Notes: a model not told the origin generated them from the letters alone. Positions 23,699 to 32,715 are shown, numbered from the stretch's first letter. The stretch: 64,000 bases of DNA from an uncultured Prevotella sp. (GCA_900320905.1 ONTZ01000012.1:18211-82210), one strand, 5' to 3'. Translations and numbers: made by a program.

Positions 23699-25162
23699 AT
23701 GAAGATAGGATTCGACAACGAGAAATACCTCAAGATTCAGAGCGAACATATCAGAGAGCGTATCGCCCAGTTTGACGGCAAGTTGTACATGGAACTTGGC
23801 GGCAAACTCTTTGACGATCACCACGCCTCCCGGGTGCTGCCCGGTTTCAAGCCTGACTCAAAGCTCCGGATGCTGGGACAACTGCGCGACTCTATTGAGA
23901 TACTGATCGTGATCAGTGCCGAGGATATCGAGAAGAACAAGATACGCGCCGACCTGGGCATTACCTACGACGAGGACGTGCTGCGACTGCGCGACGAGTT
24001 CATGAGCCGTCAGTTCATGGTGGGTTCGGTGGTGATCACCCACTACAACGGCCAGCACGCCGCCGACCAGTTCCGGCACCGTCTGGAGCGCGAGGGCATC
24101 AAGTCGTACATCCACTACCCCATCGACGGCTATCCGCACAACGTGGAACTGATTGCCAGCGACGAGGGCTTCGGCAAGAACGACTTCGTAGAGACCACCC
24201 GTCCGCTGGTCATCGTGACGGCTCCGGGCCCGGGCAGCGGTAAGATGGCCACCTGTCTCTCACAACTCTACAACGAGAACAAGCGGGGCGTGCGTGCAGG
24301 CTACGCGAAGTTCGAGACCTTCCCCGTGTGGAACCTGCCGCTGAAGCACCCCGTGAACATCGCCTACGAGGCTGCCACCGCCGACCTGAACGATGTGAAC
24401 ATGATCGACCCGTTCCATCTGGAAGCCTATGGTAAGACAGCAGTAAACTACAACCGCGACGTGGAGATATTCCCCGTGCTGAATGCGCTGTTTGAGGGCA
24501 TCTACGGCGAGAATCCCTATAAGAGTCCGACGGACATGGGCGTGAACATGATCGGCTTCTGCATCTCAGACGACGAGGTGTGCTGTAAGGCCTCGAAAGA
24601 CGAGATTATCCGCCGATTCTACGATGCCACCAACAAGATGGCAAACGGAGCCGACAACGAGAGCGAGGTGAGCAAAATCCGTCTGCTTTTCAATCAGGCA
24701 AAAATCAGCACAGCCTTCCGACGCGTGACTACTGCCGCCTACGAGAAGAAAATTGAGAGTGGACATACATCGGCAGCCATCGAACTGGAGGACGGCACGA
24801 TTATCACTTCCAAGTCGAGTCCGCTGTTAGGATGCAGCGCCGCCCTGCTGTTGAACGCCACGAAATACTTGGCAGGCATTGACCATGAGGTGAAACTCAT
24901 CTCACAAAGCCTTATCGAACCCGTGCAGAAGACGAAGACGGAGTATCTTGGTGCCAAGAACCCACGCCTGCATACCGACGAGGTACTGGTGGCGCTGAGC
25001 GTGCTCTCGAACGATGACGAGAACTGCCGCAAGGCACTGGAGCAACTGCCGAAGTTGCGCGATTGCCAGGTACACTCCACGGTGATGTTGAGCGAGGTGG
25101 ACAGGAAGATTTTCAAGAAACTGGGCTGCGGCCTGACTTGCGACCCAGTGAAAAAGAAATAA
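23699..25162 (+). CDS. DUF1846 domain-containing protein
   Basis: 487 residues from ATG 23699 (MKIGFDNEKYLKIQSEHI). The whole length corresponds to the conserved bacterial DUF1846 family: LYMELGGKLFDDHHASRVLPGF, VISAEDIEKNKIRADLGITYDEDVLRL, GPGSGKMATCLSQLYNE (a P-loop-like GPGSGK segment near residue 178) and GCSAALLLNATKYLAG. The biochemical role of the family is not established to my knowledge. Cytoplasmic, with no signal peptide. It has its own -7 box and a strong terminator, so it is a single-gene unit. Confidence 0.88.
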   Translation: MKIGFDNEKYLKIQSEHIRERIAQFDGKLYMELGGKLFDDHHASRVLPGFKPDSKLRMLGQLRDSIEILIVISAEDIEKNKIRADLGITYDEDVLRLRDEFMSRQFMVGSVVITHYNGQHAADQFRHRLEREGIKSYIHYPIDGYPHNVELIASDEGFGKNDFVETTRPLVIVTAPGPGSGKMATCLSQLYNENKRGVRAGYAKFETFPVWNLPLKHPVNIAYEAATADLNDVNMIDPFHLEAYGKTAVNYNRDVEIFPVLNALFEGIYGENPYKSPTDMGVNMIGFCISDDEVCCKASKDEIIRRFYDATNKMANGADNESEVSKIRLLFNQAKISTAFRRVTTAAYEKKIESGHTSAAIELEDGTIITSKSSPLLGCSAALLLNATKYLAGIDHEVKLISQSLIEPVQKTKTEYLGAKNPRLHTDEVLVALSVLSNDDENCRKALEQLPKLRDCQVHSTVMLSEVDRKIFKKLGCGLTCDPVKKK

Positions 25163-25185
25163 AGTCTTGGCATTCTACACAAATG

Positions 25186-25211
25186 AAGGCTGCCGTTTGG
25201 CAGCCTTTTTT
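25186..25211 (+). terminator. Intrinsic terminator of the DUF1846 gene
   Basis: Perfect 9-bp stem AAGGCTGCC/GGCAGCCTT (25186-25194 with 25199-25207), loop GTTT, then a run of T to 25211. It abuts the 3' end of the convergent tRNA gene. Confidence 0.92.
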
Positions 25212-25212
25212 G

Positions 25213-25286
25213 TGTCGACACTTGGATTCGGACCAAGGACCCCCACCATGTCAAGGTGATACTCTAACCAACTGAGCTATGCCGAC
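25213..25286 (-). tRNA. tRNA-Val (anticodon GAC)
   Basis: 74 nt, cloverleaf complete: acceptor GTCGGCA/TGTCGAC (one G-T), D-stem GCTC/GAGT, anticodon stem TCACC/GGTGG with loop TTGACAT (anticodon GAC, reads GUC/GUU valine), T-stem CTTGG/CCAAG. CCA is not encoded. The T-loop is TCCGAAT rather than TTCGAAT, so position 55 is C where nearly all tRNAs have U (pseudouridine). A TACCTTTG -7 box is at 25305-25312, with a heptamer array over the -33 region. Confidence 0.93.
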
Positions 25287-25304
25287 TTTTTTCGTTTGCG
25301 GATG

Positions 25305-25312
25305 CAAAGGTA
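25305..25312 (-). promoter_or_regulatory. -7 box (TACCTTTG) for tRNA-Val
   Basis: TACCTTTG on the minus strand, 18 nt upstream of the mature tRNA 5' end. The -33 region is occupied by the heptamer array 25321-25355. Confidence 0.7.
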
Positions 25313-25320
25313 CGACTTAT

Positions 25321-25355
25321 AATTCAGAATCAAGAATGAAGAATTAAGAATTAGC
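25321..25355 (+). repeat. Heptamer-period array (AATTCAG type) upstream of tRNA-Val
   Basis: Five 7-nt units: AATTCAG, AATCAAG, AATGAAG, AATTAAG, AATTAGC; exactly 35 bp, 8 nt upstream of the tRNA -7 box and 23 nt after the nadK stop. Confidence 0.9.
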
Positions 25356-25378
25356 ATCCACTTAGCGTTTTTTAACGA

Positions 25379-26263
25379 TTACCTGGTATCCACACCCCAG
25401 GTCATCTTCTCCCGGAGGGTGTTGAAATAGCGATGGTCGGAGCGCTTCACCACCTTAATATCGTATGGGGCGCGGCGGAGGGTGATCTTCGTACCTTCCT
25501 TGCATTTCTCAGAGCGACCGTCGATGGCGACAAGGAAATGGTGGCTACGACTCTCCACGTCGAGTTCGATGACGGATGAGTCGGGTAGCACGATGGGACG
25601 CACATTCAACGAGTGAGGTGCTACTGCCGTCATCGAAAAGACCTTCGTGCCAGGCACGATGATAGGACCTCCGTTGGAGAGGGAATAGGCGGTAGAACCC
25701 GTAGGCGTTGAGATGACCAGACCATCGGCCTGATAAGTGTTCAAGTACTGGCTGTTGACATTGGCACGGATGGAGATCATCGAGGCAGAATCGCGCTTCA
25801 GAATAGCCACATCGTTGAGGGCAAAGTTACACTCACCCAACGGTTTGCCATCTGCCTCCACCTGAATGAGTGCACGTGACTCGATGGCGAAGTCGTCATT
25901 ATGGAGAGCCTCTAAGCAACGCTCGATGTCATCAGGACTTATATCTGCAAGGAAACCGAGCCTTCCCATATTCACACCGAGGATAGGAATGTTCTTCTTA
26001 CCCACCCGACTGGCAGATTTCAGGAAAGTACCGTCGCCACCCATCGAAATGACGAAGTCTGCCTGGAAGTCGTCATCCTTGATAATCTTCGTGGCGTTGA
26101 CATCCAAATGCTGGTCATCTCTCAGGAAGTCATAGTACTCCTTGTCGACATAGAGGTCTGCACCATAGTTGGCAATGCAGGTGAGCACCTTCTGGATGCT
26201 GGCCGACTTCTTGGCCTGATAGATATTGCCGAAAAGGGCGAATCTGAGTCTCTGATGTTCCAT
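25379..26263 (-). CDS. nadK: NAD kinase
   Basis: 294 residues. It phosphorylates NAD to NADP with ATP (or polyphosphate). The family motif GGDGT is at 75-79 in ISMGGDGTFLKSA, followed by GVNMGRLGFLAD and the NAD-binding STPTGSTAYSLSNGGPI; the His/Asp-containing VAIDGRSE is near the C-terminus. The start is ATG 26263 (MEHQRLRFALFGN); a 34-codon upstream extension runs through the -7 box region (TAACTTTG, 26282-26289) and is rejected. Cytoplasmic. The tRNA-Val gene follows 92 nt downstream in the same direction but has its own -7 box. Confidence 0.95.
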   Translation of the reverse strand: MEHQRLRFALFGNIYQAKKSASIQKVLTCIANYGADLYVDKEYYDFLRDDQHLDVNATKIIKDDDFQADFVISMGGDGTFLKSASRVGKKNIPILGVNMGRLGFLADISPDDIERCLEALHNDDFAIESRALIQVEADGKPLGECNFALNDVAILKRDSASMISIRANVNSQYLNTYQADGLVISTPTGSTAYSLSNGGPIIVPGTKVFSMTAVAPHSLNVRPIVLPDSSVIELDVESRSHHFLVAIDGRSEKCKEGTKITLRRAPYDIKVVKRSDHRYFNTLREKMTWGVDTR

Positions 26264-26281
26264 AATCTCCGCTTTTGGCTG

Positions 26282-26414
26282 CAAAGTTACGAAAATTTCG
26301 ATTAAACGAGAACAAAAGTAATGTATTTCATTTGTTAAGTGTGAGAAATTACGATTTCTTTGCAAACTTTTTCACTGTTCGCTGCTCATTTTCCACATCT
26401 TTTTTGTATCTTTG
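26282..26414. promoter_or_regulatory. Divergent -7 boxes for nadK and the DJ-1 gene
   Basis: TAACTTTG on the minus strand (26282-26289) for nadK, with a TTTG 23 nt further upstream, and TATCTTTG on the plus strand (26407-26414) for the DJ-1 family gene. Confidence 0.6.
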
Positions 26415-26443
26415 CGGTCAGAAACCCTACAAAGTAAAAAATT

Positions 26444-27013
26444 ATGGCAAAAGTTTATGTATTCTTAGCAGACGGCTTCGAGGATGTCGAGGCACTGATT
26501 CCCATTGATGTGCTGCGTCGTGGCGGTGTAGAGGTTGTAACGGTGAGCACCACGGAGTTTCCACTTGTGGAGTCGGCTCACGGTGTGAATATCGAGGCGG
26601 ATATCCAATTTGACCAGAGCGACTATGAGGATGCCGACCTGATTATGCTGCCTGGCGGCATGCCTGGTGCAACCAACCTGTTTGAACACGAAGGAGTATG
26701 CAAAGTAGTAATGGACCAGTTTGCTTCAGGCAAGAAGGTGGCTGCCATCTGTGCCGCTCCTGCTGTGGTACTGGCACAACTGGGTATCCTCGAGGGTAAG
26801 AAGGCCACCTGCTATCCGGGCTTCGAGAAGGCACTGGCAGAGGCTGGTGCCACCTATACGGGCAACCTCTTTACCGTGGATGGCAACGTGACCACGGGTG
26901 AGGGTCCGGCTGCTGCCTTCCCATACGCTTACGAACTGCTCGCACAACTGGTCGATAAGAAGACCTCCGACCAGATTGCCGAAGGCATGCGGTTTAAGCA
27001 TCTGATGGCCTAA
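26444..27013 (+). CDS. DJ-1/PfpI family protein (YajL-like)
   Basis: 189 residues, the usual length. DJ-1 family features are [25 protein letters not shown] at the start, [14 protein letters not shown], the nucleophile-elbow cysteine in [11 protein letters not shown] (about residue 105) and [19 protein letters not shown]. Members act in glyoxal/methylglyoxal repair or as chaperones; which applies here is unknown. It has its own -7 box at 26407. The stop codon overlaps the ispD start (TAATG), so the two genes are translationally coupled. Confidence 0.92.
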   Translation: MAKVYVFLADGFEDVEALIPIDVLRRGGVEVVTVSTTEFPLVESAHGVNIEADIQFDQSDYEDADLIMLPGGMPGATNLFEHEGVCKVVMDQFASGKKVAAICAAPAVVLAQLGILEGKKATCYPGFEKALAEAGATYTGNLFTVDGNVTTGEGPAAAFPYAYELLAQLVDKKTSDQIAEGMRFKHLMA

Positions 27014-27696
27014 TGGATTATGTCATTATTGTGGCAGGTGGAAAGGGCCTGCGCATGGGGAGTGATATCCCCAAGCAGTTTCTGCCGATAGGTGGAAGAC
27101 CTGTATTGATGCGCACTTTGGAGCGTTTCAGGGCATACTCTAAGGCGCTGCAGATTATCCTTGTGTTACCTGAAGCTCAGCAGGGCTACTGGCAGGAACT
27201 TTGCAAAGAGTATCATTTTGAGGTGGCGTATCAGTTGGCCAATGGCGGACAGACACGTTTCCACTCCGTACAGAACGGACTCGCCCTCGTGCCTGACGAT
27301 GCACAGGGGGTGGTAGGCGTTCACGACGGCGTGCGCCCCTTCCCCAGCATCGAGGTGATCCGCAACTGCTACGAGACGGCTCGCGAGAAGAAGGCCGTCA
27401 TCCCCGTCATCCCCGTCGTCGAGACCGTGCGCCATCTGGAAGGCGAAAGCTCTGTGACGGTGCCGCGCGGCGATTACCGTCTGGTGCAGACGCCACAGAC
27501 TTTCGACATCCAACTATTAAAGGCCGCCAACCGTCAGCCCTACAACGACGGTTTCACCGACGATGCCTCTGTTGTAGAGTCATACGGCCACACCATCACC
27601 CTCGTCGAAGGCAATCGCGAGAACATCAAGATCACCACACCCTACGACATCGTTGTCGCAGAAGCCATCATCCAACACCCATCCCCCAACACCTGA
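27013..27696 (+). CDS. ispD: 2-C-methyl-D-erythritol 4-phosphate cytidylyltransferase
   Basis: 227 residues. It adds CMP from CTP to MEP in the non-mevalonate isoprenoid pathway. The nucleotide-binding start [25 protein letters not shown] contains the Gly-rich loop with conserved Arg and Lys, and [21 protein letters not shown] and the acidic FTDDASVVE are the other family motifs. The ATG overlaps the DJ-1 stop codon, and recG starts 5 nt after its own stop, giving a DJ-1-ispD-recG operon. Confidence 0.95.
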   Translation: MDYVIIVAGGKGLRMGSDIPKQFLPIGGRPVLMRTLERFRAYSKALQIILVLPEAQQGYWQELCKEYHFEVAYQLANGGQTRFHSVQNGLALVPDDAQGVVGVHDGVRPFPSIEVIRNCYETAREKKAVIPVIPVVETVRHLEGESSVTVPRGDYRLVQTPQTFDIQLLKAANRQPYNDGFTDDASVVESYGHTITLVEGNRENIKITTPYDIVVAEAIIQHPSPNT

Positions 27697-27701
27697 CACC
27701 C

Positions 27702-29795
27702 TTGAATATCTTAGACCAAGATATCAAATACTTGCCAGGCGTGGGGCCTAACCGCAAGAAGATGCTGAGCAACGAACTCGGCATTGAGACCTATGGTGAT
27801 CTGTTGGAGTACTATCCTTATAAGTATGTGGACCGTTCGAAGGTTTATACTATTCACGAACTGACGGGTGATATGCCCTTCGTACAAGTCGTCGGAAAGA
27901 TACTCAGTTTCGAGACCTTCCCCATGGGACCGCGAAAGGAGCGGGTTGTGGCTCACTTTACGGACGGTACTGCCATCGCAGATCTCACTTGGTTTAATGG
28001 CGGCAAATACGCCAAGCAGAACTACAAAATCGGTACGGAGTATCTGGTCTTTGGCAAACCCACTGTATTCAATAACCGCATTAACTTCACCCACCCAGAT
28101 CTCGATGACGCTGCGAAGGTAGATCTCTCGTCGATGGGATTACAGCCCTATTACAACACGACGGAGAAGATGAAGAAGAGCGGACTGAACTCACGAGCCA
28201 TCGAACGACTGACAAAAGTACTCATTGAGAAGTTACCGCCCCTGCCAGAGACACTCCCGGACTTCATCATCGCCGAGCGACACCTGATGGGGCGCGACGA
28301 GGCCTTCCGCATCGTACACTATCCTCAAAACGCCAAAGACCTGGAACGGGCGCGTGTCAGACTGAAATTCGAAGAACTCTTCTATATTCAACTTAATATA
28401 TTAAGGTACGCGAGCGACCAGCGGCGGAAATACAGGGGCTACGTATTCTCCGTGGTCGGTCATGTATTCAACACCTTTTACAGCAACTACCTGCCTTTCC
28501 CGTTGACAGAAGCCCAGAAACGCGTCATCAGAGAAATCAGAAAAGACATGGGCTCCGGCAGACAGATGAACCGTCTTTTGCAGGGTGATGTCGGCTCTGG
28601 CAAAACACTCGTGGCACTGATGTCGATGCTCATTGCCATCGACAATGGCTATCAAGCCTGTATCATGGCTCCTACAGAGATCCTGGCAGAACAGCATCTG
28701 CAGACCATCATGGAATTCCTTAAAGGGATGGACTTGCGGGTAGCACTGTTGACTGGCATCGTGAAAGGAAAACGTAGGCAAGAAGTGCTCGACGGACTGA
28801 TGGACGGTACTATTCACATATTAGTGGGCACCCATGCCGTCATTGAAGATCCTGTGCAGTTTGCCAGACTGGGGTTTGTAGTTGTCGACGAGCAGCACCG
28901 TTTCGGGGTGGCCCAGCGCGCCAAACTATGGAGCAAGAGTGCGAATCCGCCACACGTCTTGGTGATGACGGCAACGCCCATCCCCCGTACGTTGGCGATG
29001 ACACTCTATGGCGACCTTGACGTCAGCATCATCGACGAGTTGCCACCTGGTCGTAAACCCGTGAGAACCACTCACGTCTTCGATGCCCGTATGACATCGC
29101 TCTACGACGGTATCCGTCAGCAAATCAACGAAGGACGACAGGCGTATATCGTCTTTCCCCTGATTGAGGAGAGTGAGAAGAGTGACTTGAAAAACCTCGA
29201 AGATGGCTTTGAGGTATTGAAACAGGTGTTTCCTGAGTTCAGGCTCAGTAAGGTGCACGGACGGATGAAGCCTAAGGACAAAGAAGAGGAGATGCAGCGC
29301 TTTGTGAATGGAGAGACGCAGATTCTTGTTGCCACCACGGTGATTGAGGTGGGCGTCAATGTTCCCAATGCCTCCGTGATGGTCATACTCGAAGCCCAGC
29401 GCTTCGGACTCTCCCAGTTGCACCAACTCCGAGGACGCGTTGGACGGGGCGCAGACCAGAGTTTCTGTATCCTCGTGACACCCTATAAACTCAGCGAGGA
29501 CACCCGTAAGCGTATTGACATCATGTGCGACACTAATGACGGTTTCCGTATCGCCGAAGCCGACCTGAAACTGCGTGGACCAGGCGATTTAGAGGGAACC
29601 CAACAGAGTGGTATGGCTTTCGATTTGAAGATAGCAGACATTGCCCGTGACGGACAGTTGGTGCAAATGGCCCGCGACACTGCCCAACCTATCATCGAGG
29701 AGGATCCTGAATGCAATTCGGATAAGTATGCAATCTTGTGGAGAAGGCTCCGCGAACTGCGTAAGACAAACATCAATTGGGGGGTGATTTCATAA
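27702..29795 (+). CDS. recG: ATP-dependent DNA helicase RecG
   Basis: 697 residues, the usual length. It remodels stalled forks and branched recombination intermediates. The N-terminal wedge domain (IKYLPGVGPNRKKML, then an OB-fold to about 240) is followed by helicase domains with Walker A GDVGSGKT (295-302), DEQH box VVVDEQHRFGV, motif III MTATPIPRTLA and motif VI QLHQLRGRVGRG. Translation appears to start at TTG 27702 (MNILDQDIKYLPG), as no ATG is available before the conserved start. There is no recognisable ribosome-binding site, consistent with coupling to ispD 5 nt upstream. Confidence 0.95.
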   Translation: MNILDQDIKYLPGVGPNRKKMLSNELGIETYGDLLEYYPYKYVDRSKVYTIHELTGDMPFVQVVGKILSFETFPMGPRKERVVAHFTDGTAIADLTWFNGGKYAKQNYKIGTEYLVFGKPTVFNNRINFTHPDLDDAAKVDLSSMGLQPYYNTTEKMKKSGLNSRAIERLTKVLIEKLPPLPETLPDFIIAERHLMGRDEAFRIVHYPQNAKDLERARVRLKFEELFYIQLNILRYASDQRRKYRGYVFSVVGHVFNTFYSNYLPFPLTEAQKRVIREIRKDMGSGRQMNRLLQGDVGSGKTLVALMSMLIAIDNGYQACIMAPTEILAEQHLQTIMEFLKGMDLRVALLTGIVKGKRRQEVLDGLMDGTIHILVGTHAVIEDPVQFARLGFVVVDEQHRFGVAQRAKLWSKSANPPHVLVMTATPIPRTLAMTLYGDLDVSIIDELPPGRKPVRTTHVFDARMTSLYDGIRQQINEGRQAYIVFPLIEESEKSDLKNLEDGFEVLKQVFPEFRLSKVHGRMKPKDKEEEMQRFVNGETQILVATTVIEVGVNVPNASVMVILEAQRFGLSQLHQLRGRVGRGADQSFCILVTPYKLSEDTRKRIDIMCDTNDGFRIAEADLKLRGPGDLEGTQQSGMAFDLKIADIARDGQLVQMARDTAQPIIEEDPECNSDKYAILWRRLRELRKTNINWGVIS

Positions 29796-29891
29796 CATAT
29801 TGGAGATGCTCACTTTACAATCGAGTGTTAAAACAACCCTAAACTTTGTTAACGTACACATCTTTTTGGTTCGTTTTTGAAAACTTTTTAT

Positions 29892-29899
29892 TACCTTTG
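29892..29899 (+). promoter_or_regulatory. -7 box (TACCTTTG) for the M23 peptidase gene
   Basis: TACCTTTG, with TTTG 23 nt upstream (29865-29868), a slightly long spacing. The distance to ATG 29941 supports that start over ATG 29917. Confidence 0.6.
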
Positions 29900-29940
29900 C
29901 GCAGTATTTTCGCATAATGCGGACAAACTCTAACAAAAGA

Positions 29941-30909
29941 ATGATGTTTAAGACCATAAAGATTACACTTATAACAGCCGTGATGTCGCTATCAGCCACC
30001 TCTTTGCAGGCGCAGGATCTGTTGGCACGTCAGGCTCCCGTAGACAAGAAAATGAAGCAGGTTGACTCAGTCGCGCTCAACCAGTTGATATATCAGGAAA
30101 TGCTTGACAATCCCGCATCCGACCTGTATGACGAGTTCGACAACATTTCAACCCACTATCGTGCCAATACCCCGCTGCCTGATGAGGCTACCATCGACCT
30201 GCGCGGTTTCTGTATGCCGACACCCAGTCGCGTGATCACCTCAAACTTCGGGGCTCGCTGGGGACGTCAGCACAAGGGACTGGACATCAAGGTCTATATC
30301 GGCGACACCATCCGTGCTGCATTCAGCGGAAAGGTACGTGTCGTGAAGAACGAAGGTGCTCGTAAGGGTTATGGTAAGTATATTGTAATCCGCCACTATA
30401 ACGGATTAGAGACCTACTACGGACATCTGTCGAAATGGCTCGTAGAAGAGAATCAGGAAGTGCGAGCCGGCGACCCCATCGCACTTGGCGGCAACACAGG
30501 ACGCAGTACAGGTTCGCACCTGCATTTCGAGACACGTCTTTGCGGTATGGCTCTCAACCCTGCCCTGATGTTTGACTTCCGTAATCAGGACGTCACTGGT
30601 GATTTCTGGACCTTCAAGCGCAGCAAGTATGCAGCCGAGTCGGCACAGGCTACCCGCCTGCGTGGCGCCAATGCCAGCACAAGTGCCGCAGGACGCTTGG
30701 AGACTGCCGACGACGATGACACAGAAATGGCCATCGCAGCACCTGAGGTTTCTTTCGCACCAGAAGTACACTTCCACAAGGTCAAGAAGGGTGAGACCCT
30801 ACAAGCCATTGCCAAGAAGCGCGGTATGACCATCGACGCTCTTTGTAAACTGAACCACATCGGCAAGAATATTCGCCTGATGCCGGGTCAGATTCTGAAA
30901 TACAACTAA
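29941..30909 (+). CDS. Secreted M23 metallopeptidase with LysM domain
   Basis: 322 residues. Signal peptide to about SLQAQ (25). The M23/LytM domain (about 95-205) carries the zinc ligands His111 and Asp115 (RQHKGLDIKV) and His193/His195 (GSHLHFETR), so the enzyme should be active; M23 enzymes cut peptidoglycan cross-links. A C-terminal LysM domain (HFHKVKKGETLQAIAKKRGM to MPGQILKYN, about 278-322) binds the glycan. A linker rich in Ala and Ser lies between. ATG 29941 is chosen because the -7 box at 29892 leaves it a 35-nt leader; an in-frame ATG at 29917 would be about 11 nt from the expected transcript start. Confidence 0.92.
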   Translation: MMFKTIKITLITAVMSLSATSLQAQDLLARQAPVDKKMKQVDSVALNQLIYQEMLDNPASDLYDEFDNISTHYRANTPLPDEATIDLRGFCMPTPSRVITSNFGARWGRQHKGLDIKVYIGDTIRAAFSGKVRVVKNEGARKGYGKYIVIRHYNGLETYYGHLSKWLVEENQEVRAGDPIALGGNTGRSTGSHLHFETRLCGMALNPALMFDFRNQDVTGDFWTFKRSKYAAESAQATRLRGANASTSAAGRLETADDDDTEMAIAAPEVSFAPEVHFHKVKKGETLQAIAKKRGMTIDALCKLNHIGKNIRLMPGQILKYN

Positions 30910-31001
30910 GATTTGAAGGTCATTAATTGACCTATCTTAACTACATCGCGGATTTATCTAATTTTCTGGAGAGAAATGTGATATAATCCGCGACTTTTAA
31001 T

Positions 31002-31009
31002 TATCTTTG
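31002..31009 (+). promoter_or_regulatory. -7 box (TATCTTTG) for the IMP cyclohydrolase-elongasome operon
   Basis: TATCTTTG 40 nt upstream of the IMP cyclohydrolase ATG. No TTTG at -33. It is the only promoter element seen before mreB. Confidence 0.6.
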
Positions 31010-31048
31010 CACCCTAAATGCATTTATTATAACGTTATAAGAAAAAAT

Positions 31049-31642
31049 ATGGCTGACAGTAAGAAGATTAAGACCGCTTTGGTATCGGTCTTTCACAAGG
31101 ACGGACTGGACGAATTGCTCAAAAAACTGAATGAGGAAGGCGTCAAGTTCTTGTCGACAGGTGGAACACAGAAATTTATTGAGTCACTCGGCTATGAGTG
31201 CCAGAAGGTGGAGGAAGTGACAACCTATCCTTCCATTTTAGGTGGACGTGTGAAGACACTCCATCCGAAGGTGTTCGGAGGAATCCTGGGGCGCCGTGAC
31301 AATGAAGGCGACAAGGAACAGATGAAGCGTTACGAGATCCCCGAGATCGACCTCGTCATCGTAGACCTGTATCCGTTTGAGCAGACCGTTGCCAGCGGGG
31401 CATCAGAAGAGAACATCATCGAGAAGATTGACATTGGCGGTATCTCGCTCATTCGCGCAGGTGCCAAGAACTTCAACGATGTGGTAATCGTACCCAGTAA
31501 GGCAGAATACAGCGTGCTGCTTGACATTCTGAACAAGCAGGGTGCCGAGACTACCAAAGAGCAGCGCCGTATGTTCGCCACCCGTGCCTTTGGCGTCAGC
31601 AGCCATTACGACACCGCCATCCACGGTTGGTTCGAAAAATGA
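31049..31642 (+). CDS. IMP cyclohydrolase (PurH N-terminal, MGS-like domain only)
   Basis: 197 residues. It closes FAICAR to IMP, the last step of purine synthesis. Sequence corresponds to the PurH N-terminal domain: TALVSVFHKDGLDELLKKL, FLSTGGTQKF, the YPSILGGRVKTLHPKVFGGIL active-site segment, and EKIDIGGISLIRAGAKNF. The AICARFT domain is missing and is encoded 23 kb away at 7369-8556, so purH is split into two genes. ATG 31049 is used; codons from 31007 overlap the promoter. The stop codon is followed by a 7/8-mer array reaching exactly to the mreB ATG, which suggests co-transcription with the elongasome genes. Confidence 0.92.
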   Translation: MADSKKIKTALVSVFHKDGLDELLKKLNEEGVKFLSTGGTQKFIESLGYECQKVEEVTTYPSILGGRVKTLHPKVFGGILGRRDNEGDKEQMKRYEIPEIDLVIVDLYPFEQTVASGASEENIIEKIDIGGISLIRAGAKNFNDVVIVPSKAEYSVLLDILNKQGAETTKEQRRMFATRAFGVSSHYDTAIHGWFEK

Positions 31643-31678
31643 ATTGTCAAATTGTAAATTGTCAAATTGCAAATAAGA
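31642..31678 (+). repeat. 7/8-mer array filling the IMP cyclohydrolase-mreB gap
   Basis: Units AATTGTCA, AATTGTA, AATTGTCA, AATTGCA, AATAAGA (8,7,8,7,7). The array runs from the last base of the TGA stop to the base before the mreB ATG, so nothing else is in the intercistronic space. Confidence 0.85.
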
Positions 31679-32701
31679 ATGGGATTTTTTAGTTTCGTCC
31701 AGGAGATAGCAATGGACCTGGGCACAGCGAACACCATCATCATCAGCGACGACAAAATCGTAGTAGACGAACCGTCAGTCGTGGCTCTTGACCGTCATAC
31801 CGACAAGATGATTGCCGTAGGTGCGAAGGCGAAGATGATGTATGAAAAGACGCACGACAACATCCGTACCATCCGTCCGCTTCGTGACGGCGTGATTGCC
31901 GACTTCTCCGCTTGCGAGCAGATGATGCGCGGTCTGATCAAAATGGTACACACAGGCTCACGCTTGTTCTCACCATCACTCCGTATGGTAATCGGCGTAC
32001 CTTCCGGTTCTACCGAGGTGGAACTCCGTGCCGTACGCGACTCTGCGGAGCACGCAGACGGACGTGATGTCTACCTGATCTTCGAGCCGATGGCTGCTGC
32101 CATTGGTATCGGTATTGACGTTGAGGCTCCAGAGGGAAACATGATTGTAGATATCGGCGGTGGTTCTACTGAGATAGCAGTGATCTCACTGGGCGGTATC
32201 GTCAGCAACAACTCCATCCGTACAGCAGGCGATGACCTGACAGCAGACATTCAAGAGTATATGAGTCGTCAGCATAATGTGAAGGTCAGTGAGCGTATGG
32301 CTGAGCGTATCAAGATCAACGTAGGCTCTGCCCTCACCGATCTGGGTGACGAGGCTCCTGAGGACTTCATCGTGCATGGTCCAAACCGTATCACAGCCCT
32401 CCCAATGGAGGTTCCCGTATGCTATCAGGAGATAGCACACTGTCTGGACAAGACGGTGGCTAAAATTGAGAATGCCGTGCTCTCAGCCCTTGAAAACACA
32501 CCGCCAGAACTGTATGCCGACATTGTGAAGAACGGTATCTACCTCTCAGGAGGTGGTGCTCTGCTTCGTGGTCTAGACCGTCGTCTGGAAGAGAAGATCA
32601 ACATCCCGTTCCATGTGCCTGAGGATCCCCTCCACAGTGTGGCCAAGGGTGCAGGTATCGCCTTGAAGAATGTAAACCGTTTCACTTTCCTGATGAGATA
32701 A
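31679..32701 (+). CDS. mreB: Rod shape-determining protein MreB
   Basis: 340 residues, bacterial actin that guides the elongation machinery under the inner membrane. Actin-fold motifs are phosphate 1 MDLGTANTIIIS, VIGVPSGSTEVELRAVRDSA, phosphate 2 VDIGGGSTEIAVISLGGI and the adenosine motif GIYLSGGGALLRGLD. The N-terminal MGFFSFVQEI is the usual amphipathic membrane-binding tip. ATG 31679 directly follows the intercistronic array; a reading from four codons earlier would lie in the array. First of mreB-mreC-mreD-pbp2-rodA. Confidence 0.97.
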   Translation: MGFFSFVQEIAMDLGTANTIIISDDKIVVDEPSVVALDRHTDKMIAVGAKAKMMYEKTHDNIRTIRPLRDGVIADFSACEQMMRGLIKMVHTGSRLFSPSLRMVIGVPSGSTEVELRAVRDSAEHADGRDVYLIFEPMAAAIGIGIDVEAPEGNMIVDIGGGSTEIAVISLGGIVSNNSIRTAGDDLTADIQEYMSRQHNVKVSERMAERIKINVGSALTDLGDEAPEDFIVHGPNRITALPMEVPVCYQEIAHCLDKTVAKIENAVLSALENTPPELYADIVKNGIYLSGGGALLRGLDRRLEEKINIPFHVPEDPLHSVAKGAGIALKNVNRFTFLMR

Positions 32702-32715
32702 TCAAGCAAGGTTAG

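Noticed and set aside
30910-30945. Terminator after the M23 peptidase gene
   Set aside because: AGGTCA/TGACCT stem is short and lacks a T-run.
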